Shown: positions 1-10,233 of the stretch, in pieces | How positions within the stretch are numbered: the first letter of the stretch is position 1 | How the letters are laid out: each line of letters starts with the position of its first letter | From: Escallonia rubra | Lineage: Eukaryota; Streptophyta; Magnoliopsida; Escalloniales; Escalloniaceae | Direction: 5' to 3' | DNA length: 64,000 nt | Assembly: GCA_033065855.1 (NCBI GenBank) | Contig: JAVXUO010000749.1 | Location: forward strand, 124,001-188,000 | The notes under the pieces: generated by a model | The model's input: the letters and a program-made list of their open reading frames with translations, nothing else | Databases searched by the model: none | What the model was told of the DNA's origin: nothing | Made by a program: the position numbers and the translations under genes

Positions 1-161
1 CAGTAGACAGCCTGCCTCATAGTATGTAAGCATGACTCCCTAATTTGTGTCAAGGTAGCTTTTGAAAGATAATGAATAACTGTTAACCATAAGTTAATAA
101 GATATTGGTATCTAAGGGTTTTAACGCTTCAAGTATGTTCATTTTATTGGACATGTAGACT
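1..161. other. AT-rich flank, nothing recognised
   Basis: No gene, repeat or RNA signal could be supported here. Confidence 0.4.
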
Positions 162-842
162 TAGGGGTGCAACTTGGGCAGACTGGACGGGCCTAAAGGT
201 CAGACTATGCCACGTCCACTCTCAAAATGTCTTGTCTAATTCAGCCTGACCCATTTACAAACCAAATAATATTTATCCACGCCCAGCCCATCAAAATTTT
301 GGTTGATACGGGATGATCATAGGTCGTCCATGATTACAAATTATTATTTTTTTCTTTTTAAACATATTATTGACCATGAAACTCTACAACTTAGTCACGA
401 TAATGAAAGAAAGCACATTGAAGTCTCAAAATGGATTTAACGCATGGAAACAAATTTTTGGGACAAAATACGAGAAAAAGAAAGAGTCTCTAATGCTATA
501 ATAAGAGATAAAGTAGGGGAAAAAAAGTTTTTAAAGGTCCCCAAGCATGCAGAAAAGTGGGAATTGTCGCTTAACCTACTTTAGAAAAAGAAGACAAAAA
601 TATGAGCAAAACTGAAGAAAGTGTGAACCATCACTTAACCCGTCTAACTAACTTTCATATATTTCACATTAATGAAAGTTAGATGGGCTGAATTTCCCAC
701 GGGCTGGACATGCTTTTAAAAATATTTGTCCATGCTCAACTCATATTTTTTACGGTCTCAAAATTTTGAGCTCATGTCCACCACGGTCACTATAAAAGTA
801 AGTCCATATTTCTGCGGGTTGCCCAGCTCAAGTTGCACCCCA
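162..842. mobile_element. Foldback, hAT-like non-autonomous element
   Basis: The two ends form an inverted repeat: TAGGGGTGCAACTTGGGC on the left matches the reverse complement of the right end, which reads GGGGTGCAACTTGAGCTGGGC. The interior has no coding potential. It contains a short hairpin at about 640-690, where a CTAACTAACTTTCAT-like arm meets ATGAAAGTTAGATGG. The TAGGGGTGCAA start resembles plant hAT ends, but I could not find a convincing 8-bp TSD. The class is therefore an inference. It ends only 15 bp before the next element. Confidence 0.55.
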
Positions 843-1553
843 ATATACACTCATTACTAGAGACGTTAAAAGGGTTGGACCGCTAGCAAGCCAGCCCGAC
901 CCGTCCCTAAAATGGCCCAAGTCAGCCCGGTCCTAAAGAGTGAACAGTGATGGCCTTGGTCCATAAGGCCAAGGGCCAGCAGCCGAAGAATTAAGGAAAA
1001 AAGCACGGCCCGGCCCCTAAAAAGCCCGGCTGAAGCCTTAAAAATGGTCCGGCCCAAAATAGGCCCTTTTCTGGCCGAGCCCAAAAAATCAGGGTCTGGT
1101 CTGGGCCCGACCCGGATTTTCAAAAAAAAATTCCCTCCAATAGCCAGATTTTTCAAAAATTCCACTTTTAAACCCCCCCCCCCCCCCCCTAACCCAAACA
1201 GCTATATGATGGCTAGTTTAGGGGGCTATTTTCGTCCAACAACTCTTTTATGCATTTTTACCATCCCCAACAACTATAAACAACTAGTTTTCAGGGGTAT
1301 TTTTATTATTTATGAACGTCAAAAAATTGATAAATTCACCCATTCTTCTTTACATTTTTCACACCGATCTTCTCACTCCCTTTTATCTAAATTCTACAAG
1401 TTTTCATGCCATTCTTATTTGTTACTAAGTACTAACTCTCTCTAATTTTCAATTAAAAGTATTATTTAATTATTTACTGGTTTTATTCCTTTATATTTAA
1501 TTATTCTTACTAGTTTTAATTTTCATTCTTCTCAAACAATTTTAGCGTCAAAT

Positions 1554-4500
1554 ATGTCTCGATTATTTAGATCACACCTACCTACAAACGTCCAGTACCT
1601 CCACAAGCCCCACAAGCATCAGATTTTTAAGATTCACTACTAATGGGTATAGATATCCAAGCCGATTGGCGGTTAAAGCAAAACATTCCAGATTTTGAGT
1701 ATACACCTTTACCAGATACTTAGCGTTTTAGTCAAGAATGCAGCTCGATTTGTGAGACTACTACTCTGAGGTAAGATTTTATCCCGATGAGAAGTCATCA
1801 TGATAAAGGACTGAGCAATCCTGCCTCTAATCTACCAGAAGTCCAAAAAGGGAGAGGAAAAATAAAGCTCCGTGTTGGAATCATTTTGAGGAGATTACAG
1901 TTGATGGCACTCAAAGAGCTCAATATAAGTATTGTGGAAAATATTTACGTGTGGTAGTGGTAATGGATATCTTAATAGTCATTACCCTACGTGTGCACTT
2001 AAGTAAGGCCATGTTGATTCCACGCAAACGCAAGTTATTTATTTATAATCAGCAAGACCAAAGAGACGGTCTTACTGAGTTTAATATTTATGATAAACAA
2101 GCTTAGTTTTGCTGATGATATATATGAATACTTAATTACGTCCAACCTTTGTACAAAAGAATTCATAGAAAACAACTAAGTATGATGCACTTAGACAGTA
2201 TAATGCTGCTAAAGTACACTTGATTGATTATTTTGATAAATTCGATGGTAGAGTTAGTCTTACTACTAAAATCTGGAAATCTCCTTTTATTGTAGTTAAT
2301 TATGCTTGTGTGATGGCCCATTAGATTGATTCTGAGTGGACTATGAACAAGTGAATCATCGGTTTTGAACTCTTTCCCTATCCGTATGCTATAGTTAACC
2401 GTTGCTAATATTATAATCTGTACATGTAACACGCCTAAAAGAAAGGACAAGATTATGAGTATCAGTTTTGATAATGCTTCTAACAATATAGCTGATGTTA
2501 AAGTCTTAAAGACGAGCCTTCAACCTATACTTGATGGTAAATTATTTCATGTTTCATATGTTTGCCATATGATTATGTTAATTGTTCAAGATGCATGGTT
2601 TAGCTACTATAAGAGATGTTCTTTGCAAAATGAAGTGTATGGCAGTTGATATTAATAGTTCGGGTCCGATACTACATCAATTTAAAGCTTTATGTTTTCA
2701 TTATAATTTGTCTAATAGGAAACTACTTACAAATGTCGTGCATAGGGGAATTCCATATATCATATGCTTCTACATGTTTTGGTATACAAAAAAGTGTATA
2801 TGCACTGCCTACTAAGCTTGTTCCCACAAGGTTTGTCAAGTCACGCAGAATGGCAGATAGCTGCACATCTATCTGAATTTTTTTGTGATATTTTACACGT
2901 CTACCAATTTATTGTCTGGTACGTACTATCCTACCTCCCTTGTCGTTGTAGTAAAAAATTTAAAAATTGCTACAATGTTACCAAAACGAAGATATATATG
3001 ACACTTTCAAGAAATAGTAGAACAAATAGACGTTAAGTTTAATAAATAGGGTAATTACACATGGCACCCTTGAGGTTTGCCCTAAACTACACACGGCTCC
3101 GCCTATCTATTTTTATTACACTAAACTATACTTTTTTATTTTTCCGTTCAAAGAATTAACAAAAGTAAGAAAATTATGGTAATACCCTTGATAAACAAGT
3201 TAATTACCCCCCCCCCCCCAACACTCACGAAGCCAAGGCAAGCAGCGTCGCTAGCGCACCCCCGCCCCATCACGGTCTCCACCACAACAGCTCTTCCAAA
3301 AAAACATCGACATCATACTATCGGTTACATTGTTGCCGTTAGTATATCACCGCCGACGTCAATGGACAGCTTCTATCTGGAAAAAAAAAAGAGAAGCCTC
3401 AATCCATGACGACGTCATAACAACCAGCCCAATTGACACCTCAGTAACCATCAGGATCGGGGCCCCCTGATCTGCTATCGAAAAGGGCAACCGTAATGCC
3501 TCATCCTTCTCCGGTCACCCTAGCCTCAATCGTCGACTCCACCGTCCAATCAACAGAGAACTATAATACAAAAAAAAAAAAAAAGAACATTGAAGACGGA
3601 GCATCACCGTTGCTACAACGGGCCTTCGACCTTTTACCGTAGTGGTTGGTACAACCGTCGTCACCAAACGGCGGGCAACCACAGCAACACCAAACGGCCC
3701 ATCGCCGTAGGCCTTCGTCTACAAGGATTTCCACCAAGCACACGCATCGCCGCCTCCACCGCGATAGCCTACATTGTCACAGCCACCAGAGGCACGACCT
3801 TCCGCGTCCTTGGAGAGGACCTGATCAGATCTGACAATGCAATAGGCACTGCCGACCTATGCACCGCCACGGCCCCAGCACTTCCATCATCGGAAAACTC
3901 AGACTATGACGTTGCTTCCTCGCCGTCCAGTTCAGATTTGGTTGACCGTCGCCGATAGTGTTTGTGTCTCCGTCCAAATCTTGGTCTCTGGCCTAGATCC
4001 AACGAACGACCGCCGTTAGTCCTTTCCATAGTTCGCCAACAACGGCCCGCCGCCGACAGCGGCATCCTTCGCCTGCGCCGCATCACCTCTCCAGTGGCAA
4101 CCTCCTGTCAATGGAAAAAAGTCGCCGGTGCTCTTGGATTGTGCAGAATCTGGATGGAAGAAATAAATAAAGGGGAAAATCTAAGGGCACTTTTGGTATA
4201 TCATAATAATTTTTTGTTTCCCTACATTTTTTTTACGGTTCCCTAACGGAGATGGGTTTTGTGTAATACAATGACAAACCACAGGGGGCGGGGAGTAATA
4301 AAAATAGTTAGGCAAAGTCGTGTGTAGTTTAGGGCAAACCTCAGGGGTACCGTGTGTAATTTACCCTAATAAATATTGGGCAGAATTGCCTATTATTTTT
4401 TTTTCGCCACTTGTTTGGATCATAGGTTAAAGTTGCATGATGTGGATGTCTCGATAGTAGAAATATATAGACAAATGTGCTACGCAGATAACGCCAGAGT

Positions 4501-5041
4501 CGATCTTACAAAGAAAGTGAGTATGACATTTGAAGATCTGTATAACCTATATTGACGTGCGCGGGCGAGCTACATCGTCAAGCGTTAAATAAATTATGGG
4601 TCATATCTTAAGGGCTTTGAACATCTAGTGGCAAAACAAACACTCTTCCGAAGATACTTCTAGTTCTACAGGTTCGTCTACTTTTTCCTCTTTTAATGAA
4701 ATTGGTTTATATGCAAATACTAATTATTATTCTTATCAATGGAAGAGCTGATAAATTTTAATTTGTTAATTTTTTGGACCAAAAAGAAAAAAAAATTGTA
4801 AATTTTTTTTCCAAATTGTCCTGGATGTGCTACCGGTGCAAGCCTCCACGGTTGCTTCAGAGTCGGCATTTTCAGCGAGCAAGAGTGTGTTGGATGACAG
4901 AAGGCGTCGTCTTAATCCTAGGAAACTCAAGTTATGTTTATGTTTGTATGATTATCTTTATGCAAAATACCAGGAGCAAGTTAAACCGGTTAATGATAGG
5001 AGAAACATCAGTTTAACGTCGAAAATCTTCCAGATGATTAG
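1554..5041 (+). pseudogene. hAT transposase pseudogene, copy 1
   Basis: The likely start is the ATG at 1554 (MSRLF-like), and the stop is near 5039-5041. A BED-finger remnant with a YCGK motif lies near 1880-1960. The catalytic-core stretch with SFDNASNN and LFHVSYVCH lies at about 2455-2600. The C-terminal dimerisation motif ASTVASESAFS lies near 4840, followed by VLDDRRRRLNP. Numerous stops and frameshifts break the frame, and a MULE splits it at 3049. The order BED finger, core, C-terminal hATC domain is standard for Ac-like transposases. Copy 2 at 42.9-45.2 kb has the same blocks in the same order. Confidence 0.8.
3049..4366. mobile_element. MULE, nested in hAT copy 1
   Basis: The ends are GGGTAATTACAC and GTGTAATTTACCC, with imperfect inverted similarity over roughly 110 bp. 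They are flanked by a perfect 9-bp duplication TAATAAATA (3040-3048 and 4367-4375), diagnostic of Mutator-like insertion. The uninterrupted site is visible in the second hAT copy near 44480. No transposase is present. The interior is GC-richer than its surroundings and has several open frames on both strands (for example 3590-3958 plus), none of which I recognise. It could be a Pack-MULE carrying an unidentified host fragment. Confidence 0.9.
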
Positions 5042-5263
5042 GTAATTTCCTTTTATTTTCCTCTTCTCTAGTTTTTAGAATAAAGTAGTTCTCAAAATAT
5101 AGTTTACATTTTCGCCGTGGATAACTTTCAAACAAAGTAAGTGTTTTTAAAATAAATAATGTGCATGAGAATGTGACTATTACAAGCAAAATATATATTT
5201 TTTCTCACTTTTTTTAGAAAATTAATCCTTTGTATATACATATATACATGTATACATTTATAT

Positions 5264-5265
<2 letters not shown>

Positions 5266-5337
<72 letters not shown>

Positions 5338-5467
5338 AGCTGATCCATTGCCAGCGCTAGCAGGTCCGCTACATAATGTAGCGGACGTAAATTATCGTCC
5401 GCTACATTATGTAGCGGACGGCAAAACAGCGCTGGCAAGCCTGCCAGCGCTGGCAATGGATCAGCTC

Positions 5468-5522
<55 letters not shown>
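5266..5522. repeat. (TA)n microsatellite split by a foldback element
   Basis: Pure or nearly pure TA runs occur at about 5266-5334 and 5470-5522, separated by a 135-bp palindromic insert. The second hAT copy has an uninterrupted (TA)n at about 45273-45319 in the equivalent place. Confidence 0.9.
5335..5469. mobile_element. 135-bp palindromic MITE inside (TA)n (micron-like)
   Basis: The termini GGGAGCTGATCCATTGCCAG and CTGGCAATGGATCAGCTCCC are perfect inverted repeats. Inside are two 23-bp near-palindromes, GTCCGCTACATaATGTAGCGGAC and its reverse complement, so the transcript or single strand could form a nested hairpin. Insertion within a TA microsatellite resembles the 'micron' class described in rice. 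That assignment is an inference from the insertion habit and size, not from sequence identity. Confidence 0.75.
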
Positions 5523-5527
<5 letters not shown>

Positions 5528-5864
5528 AAAAATAGATAACTTCGCCTGCTTGTTTATAAGCAGACGGTCCCAAACTAGAGGAGAAGACTCTATGAACAAA
5601 TTTATCTTATATATATTTTTTTCGCAACATAAAATATTAATAAAATGAATTTAAAAAAATTACTTTTTAATGAGGCCCAAACCTAGCCCTAGGTCGCCCC
5701 TAAAGTTAGGGCTTAGGGTTTGGACTAGGACCGGGCACTGATATCTTCCTGTAGGCCCGGCCCAGTTTAATTCTCATAGCCCGAAGTTCAGTCTGGCCCG
5801 TTTTCTCCTCTGGCCCGCGGGGCCCAGACTGGGCCGGCCTAAGCCCGGCCTATTAACATCTTTA

Positions 5865-6382
5865 CTTCTTACCTTCCTTAAGTTTCTTACTCTAATAAAA
5901 TCCTAGTCATTTTGTTTTGGGGAGTGCCTCTCCTCTGACTAAAGGCCCTCCCCTTCCCATTTTATCACCGTTTTAATAACTTAATTCAGATTTAATTTCC
6001 TTGTTGTTTTAATGCGGTGTTTTCCTTTGGTTTTATGTGTTCTTTCCTCTTTATGGAGCTTTTTCTCTCTTCGTAAGGTTCCAACTTGTTAACTGTTTCT
6101 CCTTTGGTAGCCCAGTGGGTCGATCCGTGGATGGAGGTTGTGTAACTGTTGATTTTGTTTCTTCATCTACTCCCTTGGTAGCCAAAGAGATTAAAGTAAG
6201 ATCGGACAAAGATGATCTACATTGAATGAATGTTTCTTAAGTTTGTTTACAATATTTGAGACATATTTCTTGATTGTGATTGTCTCCATAGGATTTGTTG
6301 CCCTCTACAAAGGGGTTGCTTTAAATGTTTGGAGTTTTATACTAGCTCAGTAATCCGAGTCAAACTCGAGTTGATTTATAAA
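5865..6382. other. Intergenic stretch, no recognised feature
   Basis: Sequence of ordinary composition between the hAT element and the formin-bearing MULE. A short open frame at 6037-6225 (62 aa) has no recognisable motif. Confidence 0.4.
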
Positions 6383-7649
6383 GGGTCAAATACACGTAGG
6401 TACCCTGAAACTACCACAAAATCTCAATTAAGGGTCCCAAAGTTTAATTTTTACACATAAGGGCCTGTAACTCCAAATTTGCAATAAATAAGGACTTCTG
6501 TCCACTTTCTTAATGATTGAGGCTTTTCCGTCAGGGGTATTTTTGGGTTTCCATATTTGGGTGTTTTTCCTCTTTTCTTTTTAAATTTTTCACATCTTCT
6601 TCCTTAAGAAGAAGAAACCATCGGCGGCAACAACAACCACCCATTCTCAACCTCCCCCTCCACCCCCACCAACGAGACCCCCTTCTTTCCTTCCTTCCCT
6701 TCCCCACCACCACCACTGGCCTCCCCTTCCTCCGCATCCTTCCCGGCCAACATTTCCTCCCTCTCCCTCCCCCAGTCCTCCAAACCCAAACCCACCTTCT
6801 CCAAACTCATCGCAACTGCCGTCGCGTTCGTACTCACCGCCATCAGCGTCGTCTCCATCATCATCTTCCTCCACATCCGCAAACGAAGAAAGGAACAGAC
6901 TTTCAGCGACCAGAAAACCCACAGGTCCGACACCAGCAATAGAATCTTCAGCAATGGAGCTGCTATTGCCAACGTAGCACCAAAGCCACCACGAAAGCCC
7001 TCTCAGGCCAGCTCTAAATTCCTCTACTTTGGCACTCTCGTCAACTCCCACAGTGGCATCGTCGGTAATAGCCAACCACACAATGGCGGTTACGACAGTG
7101 AAAGTGATGCACGTTCAAGCAAAATGGAATCGCCGGAGCTTCACCCGCTACTGACGCTCATTGATCAGTTCCGACGAAATTATACGAATGTCGATGTGGG
7201 TCACACCAGCAATGACGACGATGAGGAGTTTTACTCTCCTAGAGGGTCTTCATACGGCCCTGAGAACTCGATTGGCATTGGATCGGCGTCAAGGCAGATG
7301 TTCGCCGCTGTGGCGGCGGAGAATCTGTCCAGTTCGTCGTCGTATTCGTCTTCCAGTTCAAATTCACCGGTCTGATCTGCTTCATTGAGTATTTCCCTCT
7401 GTTTCTGTGGATCTTTGGGCTGGATGGGGATGAGAGAGGTGAAATTTTGATGAAAAAGAAGAGAAAAACACCCAAATATGGAAACCCAAAAATGCCCCTG
7501 ACGGAAAAGCCTCAATCGTTAAGAAAGTGGATGGAAGTCCTTATTTATTGTAAATTTGGAGTTACAGGCCCTTATGTGTAAAAATTAAACTTTGGGACCC
7601 TTAATTGAGACTTTGTGGTAGTTTCAGGGTACCTACGTGTATTTCACCC
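6383..7649. mobile_element. Pack-MULE carrying a class I formin fragment
   Basis: It has long, near-perfect inverted repeats of about 210-220 bp (6383 to about 6600, and about 7440-7649), starting GGGTCAAATACACGTAGG. The 9-bp flanks ATTTATAAA (6374-6382) and ATTTTTAAA (7650-7658) match at 8 of 9 positions. It has no transposase. The whole interior, about 6608-7440, is a host gene fragment. The high similarity of the two arms suggests a fairly young element compared with the other MULEs here. Confidence 0.9.
6608..7375 (+). pseudogene. Captured fragment of a class I formin (membrane-anchored FH protein)
   Basis: An uninterrupted frame of 255 codons runs from just after a stop at 6605 to TGA at 7373-7375, with no initiating Met at its 5' end. 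In order it shows a Pro/Ser-rich extracellular segment with SPPPPLAS, then FPANISSLSLPQ, then a hydrophobic transmembrane helix (residues about 76-97, KLIATAVAFVLTAISVVSII). A basic stop-transfer RKRRK follows, then KFLYFGTLVNS, ESPELHPL and DDDEEFYSPRGS. That series is the juxtamembrane signature of plant class I formins, which anchor actin nucleation at the plasma membrane or cell wall. The FH1 and FH2 domains are absent, so it cannot act as a formin. It is intronless, as expected if taken from the large first exon. Confidence 0.88.
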
Positions 7650-7946
7650 ATTTTTAAAATGCAATTTACCATAATATTTAAAAAAAAGTGTATTAATGCA
7701 TACCATACACGTGAAACAAAAAGATATTAACATTATAAACAATATCTTATTTGACTATAAAAGAATAACCTTAGTATCTAAATTAATCACGACTAACTTA
7801 AGTAAAATATTAAAAAATAAATTTACTTGCATTACTATTAACTTTTGATTATTAAATATTAATTTTTGTTTGATTAGACTGCATGCAATTATTATGAATA
7901 TCTGCATATACATAATTTCTTTATATCGTAAGTTGAAAGACAAATA
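7650..7946. other. AT-rich intergenic stretch
   Basis: Nothing recognisable between the TSD of the formin Pack-MULE and the Stowaway element. Confidence 0.4.
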
Positions 7947-8456
7947 CTCCATCCGTCCCTAAAAAATCGATCCATTTGACTTTGCACGTATATTAAGGAT
8001 TTAGGTTATATATTGTGTGTCTTTCTCATTTTACCCTTTAGAGAGAGGGGGTAAGCGAGTGGGTCATAAGAGAAAAAATTGGTTGGTAGAGTGTTAAATG
8101 CGGATAGAGAAATAAAATAAAAAAAGTGTAGAATGGTGGGCCACGAGAGAGAAAATGAGTTGGTAGATAATTAAATATTGTGAGAGAAATAGAATAAAAT
8201 ATGTATAAAAAGGGTAAATATGTAAAAATACCTACAGAATCTTTCCTAATTTGGAAGTGATCAATTTTTGTGGGACTGCTCAAAAAAGAAAGGGTAAATT
8301 ACACTAAAACCCCTTGAGGTTTTACGTAATTACACTCCACTACCGCTATCTTTAAAAATTACACTCAGCTCAAAAAATAACATTTTCTTTTACGGTGTTA
8401 ATGGTGCAATGCAAAAAGACATGAATGCCCCTCACAAATGTCAAATCCCCAGAGAA

Positions 8457-8459
<3 letters not shown>

Positions 8460-8500
<41 letters not shown>
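8460..8500. repeat. (TC)n microsatellite
   Basis: About 40 bp of continuous TC dinucleotides inside the J-domain/CGR1 Pack-MULE. Confidence 0.95.
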
Positions 8501-8502
<2 letters not shown>

Positions 8503-8552
8503 CATATTCCCTAATTTTTCGCTCGGCAGTGGCTGCTGGAGTCGGCGCCACA

Positions 8553-9330
8553 TCAATTACCGGCAAAATAAATCTCGGAGGGAAGCACCTCCGGCGCGTA
8601 GACCCATACCAGACGGGCTTGATTTCGGTGCCCAATGCCACGCAAAGGACATCGACGGAGAGGGTGATAAACGATTTGGCAATCTTCTTCTCTTTTTTTT
8701 TTCTTTTTCTTATGGGATGTTGTTGTTTCTGTTCCGGCAACTTCACGCCGGCAATTTGTGCCGCCGGAGATTGAAGTTTGCGCCAGTGAGAATCTTGATT
8801 GAGGTGGTGTCACGGTTCCTGTCTTGGGGTTAGTAATCTTCTGGAGCTTGGTACCGAACTTGAGAATATTCTCCTTCTTCTTCTTCTCCCTCTTCTCCAC
8901 CTTGTTTGTCCTTATCTCCTCATTGAGCTCTGTAATCCTCTCCTTGTACGCCCTCTTTATCTTGTTCTCTTTGGCCCTCTGCTCGAATGTACTCCTCTTC
9001 AAACTCACCTTCGAGGAGGATGATTTGCGGCCGGAGACCTTCCCGGCGATGACGCCGTTGTATGTCGGGTTTCCGAACACTGGTTTGTTCGGATCTGCGT
9101 CGGAAATGATGGCTCGTCTCTTGGATGATGGGGCGATCAACATCCATGGAACCATCGGCATCGGCGCCATTAACACGGTGTCCTCAGTGGGGGAGAAGCC
9201 GAACTGGGAAAGCTTGTCCGGGTGGCGCTAGAGGGCAAGTGGGCAGTAGGCGGAGCGAATCTCGTCGGCAATGTAATCATCGCCAAGCCCTAGCACCTCG
9301 TAGTGGCACCGCTTCCCGGCAACACCATGT
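8553..9330 (-). pseudogene. Captured chimera: JJJ1-type J-domain fragment joined in frame to CGR1-like fragment
   Basis: On the minus strand from about 9330, the frame reads RCHYEVLGL, then DEIRSAY, then RHPDKL. This is the start of a J-domain with its HPD loop, in the form seen in plant JJJ1/DNAJC21-like proteins. One in-frame TAG (9228-9230) lies just before RHPD. The same frame continues at about 9150 into KRRAIISDADPNKPVFG, NPTYNGVIAGKVSGRK, KRSTFEQRAKE, RAYKERITELNEEIR and GTKLQKITNPKT. This is the basic coiled-coil region of plant CGR1/CCDC86-like rRNA-processing proteins. After NPKT the similarity stops and the last roughly 90 codons are unrecognised. No in-frame ATG precedes the J-domain part. 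The gene identities are inferred from motifs only. Confidence 0.82.
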
Positions 9331-9631
9331 TATACGGCGTTTAGGGTTTTTCTTTTTTTGGAGAATAGTATATGTTCTGATATAAAATGTTACAACGGGG
9401 GTATTTTGGGTATGAAAATCACATAAAGTAGTGTGTCAGGGAATCTTTTCACGGAGTTGGGTCTGCCGTTAAATGTGTGTAGTTATGTGTAATGCGGGTA
9501 CAAATCTCGGGGGGACGGAGTGTAATTTTTAAAGATAGCGGTAGTGGAGTGTAATTACGTAAAACCTCAGGGGTGTTTAGTGTAATTTACCCAAAAAGAA
9601 ATATGATCAATTTTTAGGGACGGGGAGAGTA

Positions 9632-10233
9632 ATAGATAGCGACATAGTGGAGTCGCTAGATACTTGTCTTCTTTAAGCTTTTGTTTTAAGTTGTCAAGTA
9701 GTATTTCAAATGAATATTGACTTAACACTTTAGAGTAGTAGAACAGTCATGCTCATGACATATAGAGGTAAATACTAAATACAATTGTAGTTGTTACTAA
9801 AAAATAGTGGAGCTATCATGTATCCCTTTTAAATTGTAATTGTATGTATGAATTCAATTCTTTTAACTTCAGAGGGTATTTATTTCTGAGGTTATTCTAA
9901 CGATCAAGTAGATATTTAAAAGGAATAAAGTTGTATTTTAGAAAAAACAGGACTTATGTAAACACATTATCACTTTCAAATAAGTTATTAAACAGAGCGA
10001 CCACATAATATCCACGTGTTTCTTTAACTCTTGTAAGATGCTAGTAATGAGGAAATTCAATTGACGAAGATGACATGTGCTTAATTTGGAGTGTTGAAAT
10101 TGCTTTCCACATCATTTATGACTATTATTTGTCATCAAGTTATTGTTTCTACATCTATTAAATGCATTTAGTGACATTTTTTTCATGAACTACATTTATT
10201 TTATCACAACATAATATAATCTTTATATATATA
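9632..10233. other. AT-rich intergenic stretch
   Basis: No coding, RNA or repeat feature recognised. Confidence 0.4.

Larger units (their letters stand above)
858..5864 (+). mobile_element. hAT (Ac-like) transposon, copy 1, degenerate, with nested insertions
   Basis: The left end TAGAGACGTTAA and right end TTAACATCTTTA are complementary terminal repeats followed inward by GGCCC-rich subterminal sequence. They are flanked by an imperfect 8-bp target duplication, CTCATTAC on the left and CTTCTTAC on the right (6 of 8 match), as expected for hAT elements. Removing the nested MULE (3049-4366) and the nested 135-bp element (5335-5469) leaves about 3.5 kb. That is the same size as a second, related copy at 42107-45625. 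The transposase is broken, so the copy is non-functional as it stands. Confidence 0.8.
8292..9592. mobile_element. Pack-MULE with a chimeric J-domain/CGR1 capture
   Basis: The inverted ends GGGTAAATTACACTAAA extend about 80 bp with few mismatches. The flanking 9-bp duplication AAAAAGAAA is perfect (8283-8291 and 9593-9601). There is no transposase. The interior carries pieces of two host genes on the minus strand. It sits inside the Stowaway MITE. Confidence 0.92.
7947..9629. mobile_element. Stowaway (mariner-type) MITE split by a MULE
   Basis: The left end reads TA|CTCCATCCGTCCCTAAAAAAT. The right end is its complement, ATTTTTAGGGACGGGGAGAG|TA, giving the TA dinucleotide duplication and CTCC(N)TCCGTCCC motif typical of Stowaway elements. 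Without the inserted MULE (8292-9592) and its 9-bp duplication it is about 370 bp. Confidence 0.85.

Noticed and set aside
5214..5573. Tyr/Ile-repeat open frames
   Set aside because: They are translations of the (TA)n microsatellite, not proteins.
6517..7081. Overlapping His/Pro-rich and Gly/Glu-rich frames on both strands
   Set aside because: They are shadow frames of the captured formin fragment, whose own frame (6608-7375) has recognisable motifs.
8438..8833. Ser/Leu-repeat frames on the plus strand
   Set aside because: They read through the (TC)n tract. The meaningful frame in this element is on the minus strand.
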